From JBFGCT01 sp963825565 (GTDB lineage: Bacteria > Actinomycetota > Acidimicrobiia > Acidimicrobiales > Ilumatobacteraceae): a stretch of 64,000 nucleotides of DNA. Positions 24,591 to 33,803 of this stretch are shown here, piece by piece. The translations under genes were made by a program, and so were the position numbers. The number at the start of each line of letters is the position of its first letter. The first letter of the stretch is position 1. The notes under the pieces were generated by a model. It ran no database searches. It was not told the DNA's origin and saw only the letters and a list, made by a program, of their open reading frames with translations. The stretch spans positions 1-64,000 of the forward strand of contig CAWGTW010000019.1 of assembly GCA_963825565.1 (NCBI GenBank), written 5' to 3'.

Positions 24591-25529
24591 TCAGCGGGGG
24601 GCGGCGGCCTTCTCCAGCCGATCACGGAGCGCGTAGCCGAGGCCCTCGGGGGGCGGGAGGACGACGATCAACGTGCCGACGCCGCGGTCGTCGGCGTCGC
24701 GCAGCCGGCCGTACAGCTCGCGGGCGGCGACCACGAGGTCGGGGTCGAGCCGGAGGAGCTCCGACCGGGGTGTGCCGGCGCCGAGCGCCACGGCGTCGTC
24801 GAAGCGGTCGACCAGCCGGACGGCGCACCTCGGCGCGTAGTGCGACGCCCGCATCCCGCTGGCCCGGGCGGGACCCGACGGTGGAGCCACCGGCCCGTCG
24901 AGGATCCGCCTGACCTGGTCGGACGTGATCGCGCCGGGGCGGAGGATCTGCGGCGGGTCGCTCACGCAGTCGACGATCGTGCTCTCCACGCCGATCGCGC
25001 ACGGACCGCCGTCGAGGATCGCGTCGCGCGCCGGGTCGAGCCGGTCGGCGAGGTCGTGGGCGACATGGGCCGCCGTGGTCGGGCTCACCCCGCCGTACGG
25101 GTTGGCCGACGGCGCGGCGAGCGGTCCGGTCCGTTCGATCAGCGCGCGGGCAAGCGGGTGGGCGGGCACCCGCAGCCCGACCGAATCGAGGCCGCCGGTC
25201 ACCACGTCGTCGACCCCCGGCGCGCGCAGCACGATGATCGTCAGCGGGCCTGGCCACGCCGTCTCGGCGAGCGCGCGGGCGGCGTCACTCGGCGATCGCG
25301 CCCAGTCGGCGACCTGCGCGGCCGAGGCGAGGTGCACGATCAGCGGGTGATCGGCGGGGCGCCCCTTGACCTCGAAGATCCGGGCGACGGCGACCGGGTC
25401 GGTGGCGTCGGCGGCGAGTCCGTAGACGGTCTCGGTCGGGATCGCCACCAGTCCGCCGGCCCGGATGCAGGCCGCAGCTCGCCCGACGTCGGTCGTGACG
25501 AGCCCGGCGCTCGCCGATCGGCCGCTCAA
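24591..25529 (-). CDS. L-threonylcarbamoyladenylate synthase (Sua5/YrdC/YciO)
   Basis: A protein of about 312 residues that makes threonylcarbamoyl-AMP from threonine, bicarbonate and ATP for the t6A modification of tRNAs. The YrdC domain shows GGLVAIPTETVYGLAADA, KGRPADHPLIVHL, LRVPAHPLARAL and PSANPYGGVSPT. The C-terminal extension with MRASHYAPRCAVRLVDR is the Sua5-type domain. No ATG or GTG precedes the conserved start; TTG 25529, six bases downstream of the alpha/beta hydrolase stop, is the best candidate, and the start remains uncertain. Probably co-transcribed with the hydrolase. Confidence 0.85.
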   Translation of the reverse strand: MSGRSASAGLVTTDVGRAAACIRAGGLVAIPTETVYGLAADATDPVAVARIFEVKGRPADHPLIVHLASAAQVADWARSPSDAARALAETAWPGPLTIIVLRAPGVDDVVTGGLDSVGLRVPAHPLARALIERTGPLAAPSANPYGGVSPTTAAHVAHDLADRLDPARDAILDGGPCAIGVESTIVDCVSDPPQILRPGAITSDQVRRILDGPVAPPSGPARASGMRASHYAPRCAVRLVDRFDDAVALGAGTPRSELLRLDPDLVVAARELYGRLRDADDRGVGTLIVVLPPPEGLGYALRDRLEKAAAPR

Positions 25530-25534
25530 CCCGA

Positions 25535-26227
25535 TCAGCTCGCGTCGACGAAGTCGAGGGCGGCGTCGAAGAAGCCGAACGCCTCGGGCGTGGCGAAGTG
25601 GTCGACGCCGCGCAGCGTCACGCAGCGGCAGTCCGGCAGCGCCGCGGCGAGGTCGTCGGCGGGATGGACGAAGTCCCGATCGCCGACGACGATCAGCGTC
25701 GGGCACGTGACCCGGGCCAGGTCGCCGCGCCCGAGGTCGGGTCCCGGTGCGCGCTTCATCACCGCGGCGAGCGCGAGCAGGTCGTTGCCAGGTTGCAGCG
25801 CGTACTGCACGAACAGCCGCACCGTGTTGTCGAGCGAATCGAGGTCCCCGCCGGCGATCGCCCGATCGAGGCCGGCGACGATCTCGGCCTGACCGCTCCG
25901 GTCGGGGTCGAGCACGTTGCGGCCGATGCCCGCCAGGACGATCCGGGCGAACCGGTTCGGTTCGCGCACCGCCAGCCGAAGCAGCGTCAGCGCGCCGAGC
26001 GAGAACCCGATCGCGTCGACCGGCTCTGCGGGCAGCGCGTCGGCCAGCCGCCGGGTCAGGTCGTCGTAGGCATCGGGCTCGTGCGGTTTCGGGGCGGTGC
26101 CGTGGCCGAGCAGGTCGACGCCGATCACCGGTTTGCCGGCGTCCGCGAGGAGGGCGGTGAAGCCGCTGCGCTCCCAGGTGGTCCGGAACGACCCACCCCA
26201 ACCGTGGACGAGGACGACGGGTGTCAT
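25535..26227 (-). CDS. Alpha/beta hydrolase
   Basis: A 230-residue alpha/beta-hydrolase fold protein. HGWGG near residue 9 gives the oxyanion hole, GFSLGA (about residues 73-78) the nucleophile elbow with Ser, GDRDF the acid-loop region and GVDHFATPEAF the catalytic His. Ester or thioester substrates are likely; no specific one can be named. ATG 26227 is chosen over an upstream ATG because TACCCT lies nine bases before it and the fold begins immediately. The Sua5 gene follows on the same strand. Confidence 0.8.
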   Translation of the reverse strand: MTPVVLVHGWGGSFRTTWERSGFTALLADAGKPVIGVDLLGHGTAPKPHEPDAYDDLTRRLADALPAEPVDAIGFSLGALTLLRLAVREPNRFARIVLAGIGRNVLDPDRSGQAEIVAGLDRAIAGGDLDSLDNTVRLFVQYALQPGNDLLALAAVMKRAPGPDLGRGDLARVTCPTLIVVGDRDFVHPADDLAAALPDCRCVTLRGVDHFATPEAFGFFDAALDFVDAS

Positions 26228-26236
26228 GAACCGGCA

Positions 26237-26242
26237 AGGGTA
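26237..26242 (-). promoter_or_regulatory. -10 box (leaderless) of the alpha/beta hydrolase gene
   Basis: TACCCT on the minus strand, nine bases before ATG 26227. Confidence 0.5.
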
Positions 26243-26364
26243 GGTCCTCGTGCCGCGGCCGTAAACGTCTGCGTGTTCCACCTGCTGGTTGCGCCGCTCG
26301 GGGCGTTGCTTCTCCTAGCCTGACGCGACCCCGAATGGCACACGCCGCACGAGGAGACCGCTAC

Positions 26365-27798
26365 ATGCGCATGTTGCACGACCACCCCGGATTCGACCTG
26401 ACGTACAACGACGTGTTCATGGTGCCCAGCCTGTCCGACGTCCCGTCACGCATGACGGTCGACCTCCGCACGCCCGACGGGATCGGCACCACGATCCCGG
26501 TCGTCGTGTCGAACATGACCGCGGTCGCCGGCCGGCGTATGGCCGAGACGGTCGCCCGGCGGGGCGGTATCGCGATCCTGCCCCAGGACATCCCGGTCGA
26601 CGTGTCGGCGAGCGTCGTCGAGTACGTCAAGGCGTGCCACACGGTCTTCGAGACGCCGATCACGCTCTCCCCGGACGCGACGATCGGCGATGCGCTCTCG
26701 TTGATCCACAAGCGCGCCCACGGCGCGGTGGTCGTGGTCGACGACGGCCGGCCCGTCGGCGTGTTCACCGAGAAGGACGGTGAGGGCTTCGACCGGTTCA
26801 CCCAGCTGGCCAACGTGATGAGCCCGAAGCTGCGGATCCTCCCCGCCGACACGGCACCGGACGCGGCGTTCGAGCAGCTCGAGGCGAACCGGCTGCACGT
26901 CGCTCCCGTCGTCGGGGCCGACGAGCGGTTGGTCGGGGTGATCACCCGCACCGGCGCGCTCCGCTCGACGATCTACCAGCCGGCGATCGACGCTGACGGC
27001 AGGTTGATGGTCGGTGCCGCCGTCGGGATCAACGGCGACCCGGCGGTACGGGCCAAGGAGTTGGTCGCCCACGGTGCCGATCTCCTCGTGATCGACACCG
27101 CCCACGGCCACCAGGTGCGGACGCTCGCGGCGATCGAGGCCGTCCGCCGCAAGCTCCCGGACTCGACCATCGTGGCGGGCAACGTCGTGACGGTCGAGGG
27201 AACCCGCCAGTTGATCGAGGCCGGTGCCGACATCGTGAAGGTCGGCGTCGGCCCCGGTGCGATGTGCACCACGCGGATGATGACCGGCGTCGGCCGGCCG
27301 CAGTTCTCGGCTGTCGTCGAATGCTCGGCGGAGGCCCGCCGGCTCGGGCGACACGTGTGGGCCGACGGCGGCGTCCGGTACCCGCGCGACGTCGCTCTGG
27401 CGCTCGCCGGCGGCGGGGCCAACGTCATGTTCGGGTCGTGGCTCGCCGGCACGTACGAGTCGGCGGCCGACACCCTCCGCGATCTCGAGGGGCACCTGTA
27501 CAAGGAGAGCTTCGGTATGGCCTCCAACCGGGCGGTCAAGAACCGCACCCGCAGCGAGACACCGCTCGACCGCGCCCGCAAGGAACTGTTCGAGGAAGGG
27601 ATCAGCACCTCGCGGATGTACCTCGACCCGCAACGGCCGAGCGTCGAGGACATCATCGACCAGATCGTCGCCGGCCTCCGCTCGTCGTGCACCTACGCCG
27701 GCGCGCGGACGATCGCCGAGTTCCAGGATCGGGCGGTCGTCGGCGTACAGAGCTCGGCGGGCTACGAGGAAGGGCGACCGCGGGGAGCGTCGTGGTGA
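26365..27798 (+). CDS. guaB1: GuaB1-family IMPDH-like protein (probable GMP reductase)
   Basis: A 477-residue protein of the IMPDH/GMPR family, close in length to mycobacterial GuaB1. LTYNDVFMVPSLS opens the barrel, a CBS-domain pair occupies about residues 95-215, and the catalytic loop is VGPGAMCTTRMMTGVGRPQ with the active-site Cys. Mycobacterial GuaB1 proteins have been reported as GMP reductases (GMP to IMP) rather than IMP dehydrogenases; that role is likely here by similarity. The start with GAGGAG eight bases upstream is preferred over ATG 26335. TAGCCT at 26316-26321 may be the -10 box of a short-leader transcript. Its stop overlaps cmk. Confidence 0.82.
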   Translation: MRMLHDHPGFDLTYNDVFMVPSLSDVPSRMTVDLRTPDGIGTTIPVVVSNMTAVAGRRMAETVARRGGIAILPQDIPVDVSASVVEYVKACHTVFETPITLSPDATIGDALSLIHKRAHGAVVVVDDGRPVGVFTEKDGEGFDRFTQLANVMSPKLRILPADTAPDAAFEQLEANRLHVAPVVGADERLVGVITRTGALRSTIYQPAIDADGRLMVGAAVGINGDPAVRAKELVAHGADLLVIDTAHGHQVRTLAAIEAVRRKLPDSTIVAGNVVTVEGTRQLIEAGADIVKVGVGPGAMCTTRMMTGVGRPQFSAVVECSAEARRLGRHVWADGGVRYPRDVALALAGGGANVMFGSWLAGTYESAADTLRDLEGHLYKESFGMASNRAVKNRTRSETPLDRARKELFEEGISTSRMYLDPQRPSVEDIIDQIVAGLRSSCTYAGARTIAEFQDRAVVGVQSSAGYEEGRPRGASW

Positions 27799-28454
27799 CC
27801 ATCCCGGGGCCTGGCGAAGCGGAGCCGATCGTGATCGCCATCGACGGCCCGGCCGGCGCTGGGAAGAGCACGGTCGGTCGGGCGGTCGCCGAGCGCCTCG
27901 GGCTCGACTACCTCGACACCGGTGCGATGTACCGAGGCGTGACCTACGCCGTGCTCCGCCGCGGGCTCGACCCGATGGACGACGACGACGTCGCCCACGT
28001 CGCGCAGGTCGTCGAGCTGACGATGGACGGCGACAGGGTCGTCGTCGACGGGCTCGACGCGTCGATCGAGATCAGGGGCCGCGAGGTGACCAGCGCGGTC
28101 AGCGCGGTGTCGGCCAACGCAGCCGTCCGCGCCGAGCTCGTCCGGCGCCAGCGGGAATGGGTGGCCGCGCATGGCGGCGGGGTGGTCGAGGGGCGCGACA
28201 TCGGGTCGGTCGTGTTCCCCGATGCCCCGCTCAAGCTCTATGTCACCGCGACGCCCAGGGTGCGCGCCGAGCGGCGGGTCGCCGACATCGGGGGCGACGT
28301 CGACGACGTCGAGGCCTCGATCGTCGAGCGCGACCGGAAGGACTCCGGGCGTGCCCACAGCCCGTTGACCGAGGCGCCCGGCTCGGTCGTCGTCGACACG
28401 ACCGGCCTGAGCGTCGAGCAGGTCGTCGATCGGATCCTGGGGTTGCTGCCGTGA
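27795..28454 (+). CDS. cmk: Cytidylate kinase
   Basis: A 219-residue CMP/dCMP kinase, phosphorylating CMP with ATP in pyrimidine nucleotide metabolism. The P-loop is IDGPAGAGKSTVGRAVA, followed by YLDTGAMYRGVTYAVL, the insert VDGLDASIEIRGREV, EGRDIGSVVFPDA and the lid ERDRKDSGRAHSPL. GTG 27795 overlaps the guaB1 stop (GTGA). An adjacent GTG at 27792 is possible. The stop overlaps the start of plsC by four bases, so guaB1-cmk-plsC form a coupled unit. Confidence 0.92.
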   Translation: MTIPGPGEAEPIVIAIDGPAGAGKSTVGRAVAERLGLDYLDTGAMYRGVTYAVLRRGLDPMDDDDVAHVAQVVELTMDGDRVVVDGLDASIEIRGREVTSAVSAVSANAAVRAELVRRQREWVAAHGGGVVEGRDIGSVVFPDAPLKLYVTATPRVRAERRVADIGGDVDDVEASIVERDRKDSGRAHSPLTEAPGSVVVDTTGLSVEQVVDRILGLLP

Positions 28455-29124
28455 CCCGGATCGAGACCAACTTCGTCGGGCAGTCGATCCCGAGCAAGGT
28501 CACGTACGCGGTGTTCCGGACGGTCGTGTGCGGGATCACCCAGCTCTGGACGCGGATGACGTTCGAGGGCAAGGAGCACCTCCCGCGCTCGGGCGCCTAC
28601 GTGCTGGCACCGGTGCACCGCAGCTACATCGACACGCCGATCACGGCCAGCGTGACCCGGCGCCGTGTCCGCTTCATGGGCAAGCAGGAGGTCTGGAAGT
28701 ACCGCCCGTTCGGCTGGCTGATGTCGGCGCTCGGCGGGTTCCCCGTCGCCCGCGGCACTGCCGATCGCGAGGCGCTGAAGCGCAGCATCGCGGTGCTCGC
28801 CGCCGGTGAACCGCTCGTGCTGTTCCCGGAGGGGGAGCGCAAGGACGGCCCGATCGTCCAGCCGCTGTTCGACGGGGCGGCCTACGTCGCGGCGAAGGTG
28901 GGCGTGCCGATCATCCCGATCGGCATCGGCGGGTCGGCCCGGGTGATGCCCGCGGGGCTCGCTTCTTCCACCCCGGCCGGGTCCACGTGATCATCGGCGA
29001 GCCGATCCGCGCCGAGGTCGGCGCGTCGGGGCGGGCGTCGAGGCAGGCGGTGGCAGCGGTCACCGAGCAGCTCCACGCCGAGCTGCAACGCCTGTTCGAT
29101 CGAGCCCAATCCCGCGTCGGCTGA
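28451..29124 (+). pseudogene. 1-acyl-glycerol-3-phosphate acyltransferase (PlsC-like), frameshifted
   Basis: A PlsC-type acyltransferase that would make phosphatidic acid at the membrane. Motif I is APVHRSYIDTP (HxxxxD type), motif III-like LVLFPEGERKDGP follows, then VPIIPIGIGG. At about 28953-28958 the frame breaks in a GCGGGGCTC stretch and the original frame stops at 28990. One base further along, the expected ending (RFFHPGRVHVIIGEPI) continues to TGA 29122-29124. One lost G in the run would explain it. Intact length would be about 224 residues. Start GTG 28451 overlaps the cmk stop. Confidence 0.75.
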
Positions 29125-29192
29125 CCACCCGAGCCACCCGAGATCCCGCGTCGGATCGCGCCGTGCGGGAGCTGCACCCGTTTCGGGAGGGA

Positions 29193-30443
29193 TCAGGACA
29201 AGAACGCGGTGAGGGCGTCGGCGAGGTGGACCGGATCGTCGACGCCGCAGAGCTCGCGCGCGGAGTGCATCGACAACTGCGGCACGCCGACGTCGACGGT
29301 CGGGATGCCGAGCCGGGTCGCGGTCAGCGGGCCGATCGTCGACCCGCACGGCATGTTGTTGCGCGAGACGAACACCTGCCACGGCACCCCGGCCACCTCG
29401 CAGGCCCGCTGGAACCGGGCGGCGGTCTCGGCCGAGGTGGCGTAGCGCTGGTTGGCGTTGACTTTGACCGCCGGCCCGCGGTTGACCACGGGGGCGTGCT
29501 CGGGCTCGTGGCGCTCCGGGTAGTTGGGGTGGATCGCGTGGGCGTTGTCGGCCGAGATGCAGCACGATGCGGCGATCGCCCGGTGGAGATCGTCCGGCGT
29601 GCCGCCCCGGGCGGCAACCAGGCGGTCGAGCACCGCTTCGAGGAACGGTCCCGACGCTCCCGAGGCGCTCGCCGACCCGACCTCCTCGTGGTCGTTGAGG
29701 ACGATCACCGCGACGTGGTCGGCCGGGGCGGCGGCCCCGAGGGCAGCGGTCGCCGCCCAGCAGGAGACCTGGTTGTCGAGACGACCGGACGCGAGCAGCG
29801 AGCGATCGGCGCCGAGGACCGCCGCCCCGGTCGTGTCGAACAGGCACAGCTCCCACCACGCCGGCGGCTCGGCGAGCCCGGCCCGGTCGGCGATCCACGC
29901 CGCGAACTCGCCGGCCGACGCGCGCCCGAGCCCCCAGACCGGCGTCAGGTGCTGCTGGCGATCGAGGGTCAGCCCGTTGTCGTTGACGTTGCGGTCGAGG
30001 TGGACCGCGAGTTGCGGGACGCGGGCGATCGGCTCGTCGACGACGACGAGCGCAGCGTCGCCGGCGGCGGTGACCAGCCGCCCGGCGACGCCGAGATCAC
30101 GGTCGAGCCAGGTGTTGTTGAGGATGCCGCCGTACACCTCGACGCCGAGCTGCTTCCAGCCGGCGGCACCGGTGTCGGGTCGAGGCTTCACCCGCAGCCC
30201 GGGCGAATCGGTGTGCGCACCGACGATCCGGAACGGCGTGGCCGGTGCGGATCGGTCGGGCATCGCCCACGCGATCAGCGCGCCACCGTGTGCGGCGTAC
30301 CCGCGGGCGGGGATCTCGGCCCACGGCGCTGCCTCGTCGAGGGGGACGAACCCGGCGAGCCGGGCGGTGGTCGACTCGACCGCGTGCCACGGTGACGGTG
30401 AGGCGTCGAGGTAGGCGATCAGGTCGGCGACGTCGTGGGTCAT
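29193..30443 (-). CDS. M18-family aminopeptidase
   Basis: A 416-residue zinc aminopeptidase of the aspartyl aminopeptidase family, cytosolic and probably multimeric. Metal-ligand motifs are VGAHTDSPGLRVKP, GRLDNQVSCW, NDHEEVGSAS, SADNAHAIHPNYPERHEP and PQLSMHSARELCG. LDRNVNDNGLTLD is also conserved. It removes N-terminal, often acidic, residues from peptides. The next gene upstream, a histidine phosphatase on the same strand, ends 12 bases before this start, so they may form an operon. Confidence 0.9.
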   Translation of the reverse strand: MTHDVADLIAYLDASPSPWHAVESTTARLAGFVPLDEAAPWAEIPARGYAAHGGALIAWAMPDRSAPATPFRIVGAHTDSPGLRVKPRPDTGAAGWKQLGVEVYGGILNNTWLDRDLGVAGRLVTAAGDAALVVVDEPIARVPQLAVHLDRNVNDNGLTLDRQQHLTPVWGLGRASAGEFAAWIADRAGLAEPPAWWELCLFDTTGAAVLGADRSLLASGRLDNQVSCWAATAALGAAAPADHVAVIVLNDHEEVGSASASGASGPFLEAVLDRLVAARGGTPDDLHRAIAASCCISADNAHAIHPNYPERHEPEHAPVVNRGPAVKVNANQRYATSAETAARFQRACEVAGVPWQVFVSRNNMPCGSTIGPLTATRLGIPTVDVGVPQLSMHSARELCGVDDPVHLADALTAFLS

Positions 30444-30455
30444 CGGCCCATCCTG

Positions 30456-31082
30456 TCAGCCCCGCTGGAACAGGCCCATCGGGAGCCCCGTTCCCCGCAG
30501 ATGGCCGGTCTCGTTGACGGTCACGATCTCGCGCTGGCCGGTCGACGCCGCGGCGACGCGGTGGATCGAGGTGTAGTTCGGGTAGAAGAACCCGCGCTCG
30601 TGCCCGCTCCCCAGCGCGAGCAGGTGGGCGAGGTAGGCGTTGATGACGCCGCCGTGGCACACGATGGCGATCCGTTGGCCCCGGTGGTCGGCGACGTGTT
30701 GCTCGATCGCGGCCACGACGCGCGCCCGGAACGCCTCCGCCGACTCCTCGGCGGTCCACTCGCCGTTCAGCAGCGCGTGCCAGCGCGGGTCGTCGGCCGC
30801 CTTCAGCTCCTCGATCGGCACGTACTCCGGGCTGTTCACGTCCCACTCGGCGACCCCGGGAGAGGCGACGACCGCAAGATCACGGTCCTCGGCCACTGCG
30901 GCCGCGGTCTCGGTGGCGCGGCGCAGCGGGCTCGAGTACACCGCGTCGAGGTGCTCGGACGCGAGGTAGCCCGAGAGGTGTCGCGCCTGATCGCGCCCGG
31001 CCTCGGAGAGCACCGGATCGGCCGTACCATGCGCCAACTCCACCCGTTCCGGAAGCGCGTGCCTGATCAACAACAACTCCAT
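30456..31082 (-). CDS. Histidine phosphatase family protein
   Basis: A 208-residue phosphoglycerate mutase-like phosphatase. The catalytic triplet appears as RHA in MELLLIRHALPE rather than RHG, followed by LSEAGRDQARHLSGYL, YSSPLRRATETAAAV and the second His in IVCHGGVINAYLAHLL. RHA is seen in an actinobacterial subgroup. Substrate unknown. ATG 31082 starts at the conserved strand. Only 20 bases separate it from the divergent pyruvate kinase start, so the two promoters must overlap the opposite gene. Confidence 0.82.
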   Translation of the reverse strand: MELLLIRHALPERVELAHGTADPVLSEAGRDQARHLSGYLASEHLDAVYSSPLRRATETAAAVAEDRDLAVVASPGVAEWDVNSPEYVPIEELKAADDPRWHALLNGEWTAEESAEAFRARVVAAIEQHVADHRGQRIAIVCHGGVINAYLAHLLALGSGHERGFFYPNYTSIHRVAAASTGQREIVTVNETGHLRGTGLPMGLFQRG

Positions 31083-31102
31083 TGCGCGATAGACAACCAG
31101 AT

Positions 31103-32557
31103 ATGCCAAGGAGAACGAAGATCGTGGCCACGATCGGCCCGGCGAGCGAATCGCCCGGGACGCTGCGCGCGCTGATCACCGCTGGCCTCGACGTCGTTCG
31201 GCTGAACCTCAGCCACGGCACGGTCGACCAGCACCTGGAGCGCCTCGCGCTCGTTCGCGCTGCGGCCGATGCGGTCGGGCGCCCGATCGCGGTGATCGCC
31301 GATCTGCCCGGTCCGAAGATCCGCGCCGGGCGGTTCCCCGAGGGCGGCGTCGAGTTGGCCCCGGGCCGCCTGATCCACCTGCGCCCGGGCTCCGGGCCGA
31401 GCGACGGCGATCTGCTCACCGTTCCGTACGCCACGCTGCTCGACGACCTCGAACCGGGTGTGCGCGTGCAGCTCGGCGACGGCGCGATCTCGATGCAGGT
31501 CGTCGAGGTCGGTGACGCCGACGCGACGGCGCGCATCGAGACCGGTGGCCGCACGAGCGGCCAGCCCGGGGTCCACCTGTCGTCGGAGACGCTTCGCCTG
31601 TCGACGCCGACCGAGGAGGACCTGTCCCTCGCCGACGTCTTCGCCGCGGCCGGCGTCGAGTACATGGCGGTGTCGTTCGTCCGCCAGGCCGCCGACGTCG
31701 AGAAGGTGCGTGAGGTGACCGGCACCCGGGTCCAGCTCGTCTCCAAGATCGAGACCAGCGCATCGCTCCAGGACCTCTCCGAGATCATCGCCGTTTCCGA
31801 TGCGGTGATGGTCGCCCGCGGCGACCTCGGCATCGACTGCCCGATCGAGGACGTCCCGCACCTCCAGAAGCGGATCATCCGGCAGTGCGTCGAGGTCGGC
31901 ACGCCGGTGATCACGGCGACGCAGATGCTCGAATCGATGATCTCGGCGCCGTCGCCGACCCGGGCCGAGGTCAGCGACGTCGCCAACGCGGTGTTCGACG
32001 GCACCGACGCGTTGATGCTGTCCGGCGAGACCGCGATCGGCCGCGACCCGGTCGGGGTGGTGCGGACGATGAGTACCGTCGCCGAGCGGGCGGAGTCGGA
32101 GGCGAGCTATCGGCAGTGGGCCAACCGGCTCGGTTCGGTCCAGCGCGCCGACGAATCACGGCTCCATCTCGTCGACCGGATCACCGCGGCCGTGACGCAC
32201 GCCGCCTCGCAGGCGGCGATGGACGTCGACGCCCACGCGATCCTCTGCTGCACGCGGAGCGGGCGCACGGCACGGGCGATGGCCCGGTTCCGGCCGATGG
32301 CCAAGTTGATCGGCCTGTCGCCCGACCCCGGCACCGTGCGCTCGATGGCGCTCTCGTGGGGGATCGAGCCGGTCGAGGTCGATACCTACTCCTCGTCCGA
32401 CGAGATGGTCTGGTACGCGGTCGAGACCGCGCTCGCCAGGGGGATGATCGACCACGGCGACACCGTGCTCGTCCTCGCCGGTGCTCCGGCCGGTCGAGAC
32501 GGGGCGCCGTCGGCGTCGGTCGCCACCGACGTCCTGCGCATCGTCGACGTCGAGTGA
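31103..32557 (+). CDS. pyk: Pyruvate kinase
   Basis: A 484-residue glycolytic enzyme converting phosphoenolpyruvate and ADP to pyruvate and ATP. It opens RRTKIVATIGPASESPGTL and has LNLSHGT, DLPGPKIRAG, the B-domain, the metal site VSKIETS and VMVARGDLGI, the signature TATQMLESMI, and ALMLSGETAIGRDPVG. The C-terminal effector domain (about 355-484) contains CCTRSGRTARAMARFRP. ATG 31103 is chosen because the homologous start PRRTKIV follows at once; the frame is open for seven more codons upstream, into the divergent phosphatase start. Confidence 0.93.
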   Translation: MPRRTKIVATIGPASESPGTLRALITAGLDVVRLNLSHGTVDQHLERLALVRAAADAVGRPIAVIADLPGPKIRAGRFPEGGVELAPGRLIHLRPGSGPSDGDLLTVPYATLLDDLEPGVRVQLGDGAISMQVVEVGDADATARIETGGRTSGQPGVHLSSETLRLSTPTEEDLSLADVFAAAGVEYMAVSFVRQAADVEKVREVTGTRVQLVSKIETSASLQDLSEIIAVSDAVMVARGDLGIDCPIEDVPHLQKRIIRQCVEVGTPVITATQMLESMISAPSPTRAEVSDVANAVFDGTDALMLSGETAIGRDPVGVVRTMSTVAERAESEASYRQWANRLGSVQRADESRLHLVDRITAAVTHAASQAAMDVDAHAILCCTRSGRTARAMARFRPMAKLIGLSPDPGTVRSMALSWGIEPVEVDTYSSSDEMVWYAVETALARGMIDHGDTVLVLAGAPAGRDGAPSASVATDVLRIVDVE

Positions 32558-32584
32558 CCGGACCCGCGGGGCGGGGCGAGCGAG

Positions 32585-33760
32585 TCAGACCAGCCGGGAC
32601 CGACTGGCGAGGAAGCAGAGCAGCGACCCGGCTGCCGCGATCGCGGCGAGGCTTGCGGTGCCGGCGATGCCGTGGATGCCGTACAGCACCCCGCTGAGGA
32701 TCGTCCCGCCGCCTCTGGCGAACGTCCCGATCGCGCTGGTCAGGGCGATCGTCGTGCCCCGCGCGTGGGGAACCGCCTCGCTGACGATCGCCAACGACGT
32801 GACGAACCCGTACTCGAATCCGACGAGGAACAGGAGCAGGCCGGCGACCCCGACGAGGACCGCGTCGCCGGCGGAGAGCATCACGACCAGCCCGAGTGCG
32901 AGCATCCCCAGCCCGCCGATCACGCTCGGCAGCTTGCCGAGCCGGTCGGCGAACGCGGCGGTGCTCGAACTGGCGAGCAGCTCTGCTCCGCCGAACGCCA
33001 TCGCCACCGCTCCGAGGCCGGCGGTCGACACCCCGAACCGATCGTCGAGCCACGTCCCCGAGATCACGAACACCGAGATGCCGGCCAGCGCCATCAGCGA
33101 CGTCCCCACCATCACCAACCACGCCCGAACCGGGATCGGTGCCGGCGGCGCGTCGTCGATCGGCTGGTGATCGCCCGCCTGCCGGGGCGCGATCGTCGTG
33201 GCGACGACGACGGCGGCGACCGCGGCCGCGAGGGCGATCGCGACGAACGGCCCGCGCCATCCGAACACCGTGATCAGCAGCGCGATCAGCGGCGCTCCGG
33301 CGAGCAGGGCGATCGCCCACGACGTCTCGAAGACCCCGATCGCCCGGGCGCGCCACCGGTAGTCGACCCGATGGCTGATCCACGCGTGCCCGGCGACGGT
33401 GAAGTTGGCGACCCCGGTGATCAGCACGACGAACGACAGGGCGAACGTGGCGATCGTCCCCCCGAGAGCGATCACCGCCGACATCGACACCGCTCCGAGC
33501 CCGGCGACCATGATGACCCGCTCGTGGCCGCGGTCGAGGCGGCGCCCGGAGACGATCGTCGACAGCCCGGCGAACTCGCCGAGCCCGATCGCCGTCGTGA
33601 GCTGGGTCGTCGTCGCGCCGAACGCCGCTTCGAGCGTCGGCAGGAACGGTGGGATCCACCGCAGCGCCGTGTTCGCCACCGCCTTGGTCGCGGTCAGCTT
33701 GGCCAGGGTCGTTCGGTCGATGCCGTCGGGTGGCCGGTCGCCGGCCCCTCCCGCGCTCAC
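32585..33760 (-). CDS. MFS transporter
   Basis: A 391-residue major facilitator superfamily protein with about 12 transmembrane helices in two halves. SGRRLDRGHERVIMVAG is the loop 2-3 motif A variant of the first half, and FADRLGKLPSVIGG the matching loop in the second half. The substrate cannot be predicted; small-molecule efflux is typical for this size. GTG 33760 is the longest plausible start, without a leaderless box. It is convergent with pyk (27-base gap) and follows a small membrane protein gene on the same strand. Confidence 0.82.
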   Translation of the reverse strand: MSAGGAGDRPPDGIDRTTLAKLTATKAVANTALRWIPPFLPTLEAAFGATTTQLTTAIGLGEFAGLSTIVSGRRLDRGHERVIMVAGLGAVSMSAVIALGGTIATFALSFVVLITGVANFTVAGHAWISHRVDYRWRARAIGVFETSWAIALLAGAPLIALLITVFGWRGPFVAIALAAAVAAVVVATTIAPRQAGDHQPIDDAPPAPIPVRAWLVMVGTSLMALAGISVFVISGTWLDDRFGVSTAGLGAVAMAFGGAELLASSSTAAFADRLGKLPSVIGGLGMLALGLVVMLSAGDAVLVGVAGLLLFLVGFEYGFVTSLAIVSEAVPHARGTTIALTSAIGTFARGGGTILSGVLYGIHGIAGTASLAAIAAAGSLLCFLASRSRLV

Positions 33761-33803
33761 GTGCGACGAGTCCGTCCGGTGCGATCGTCGACGCCGGCCA
33801 AGT

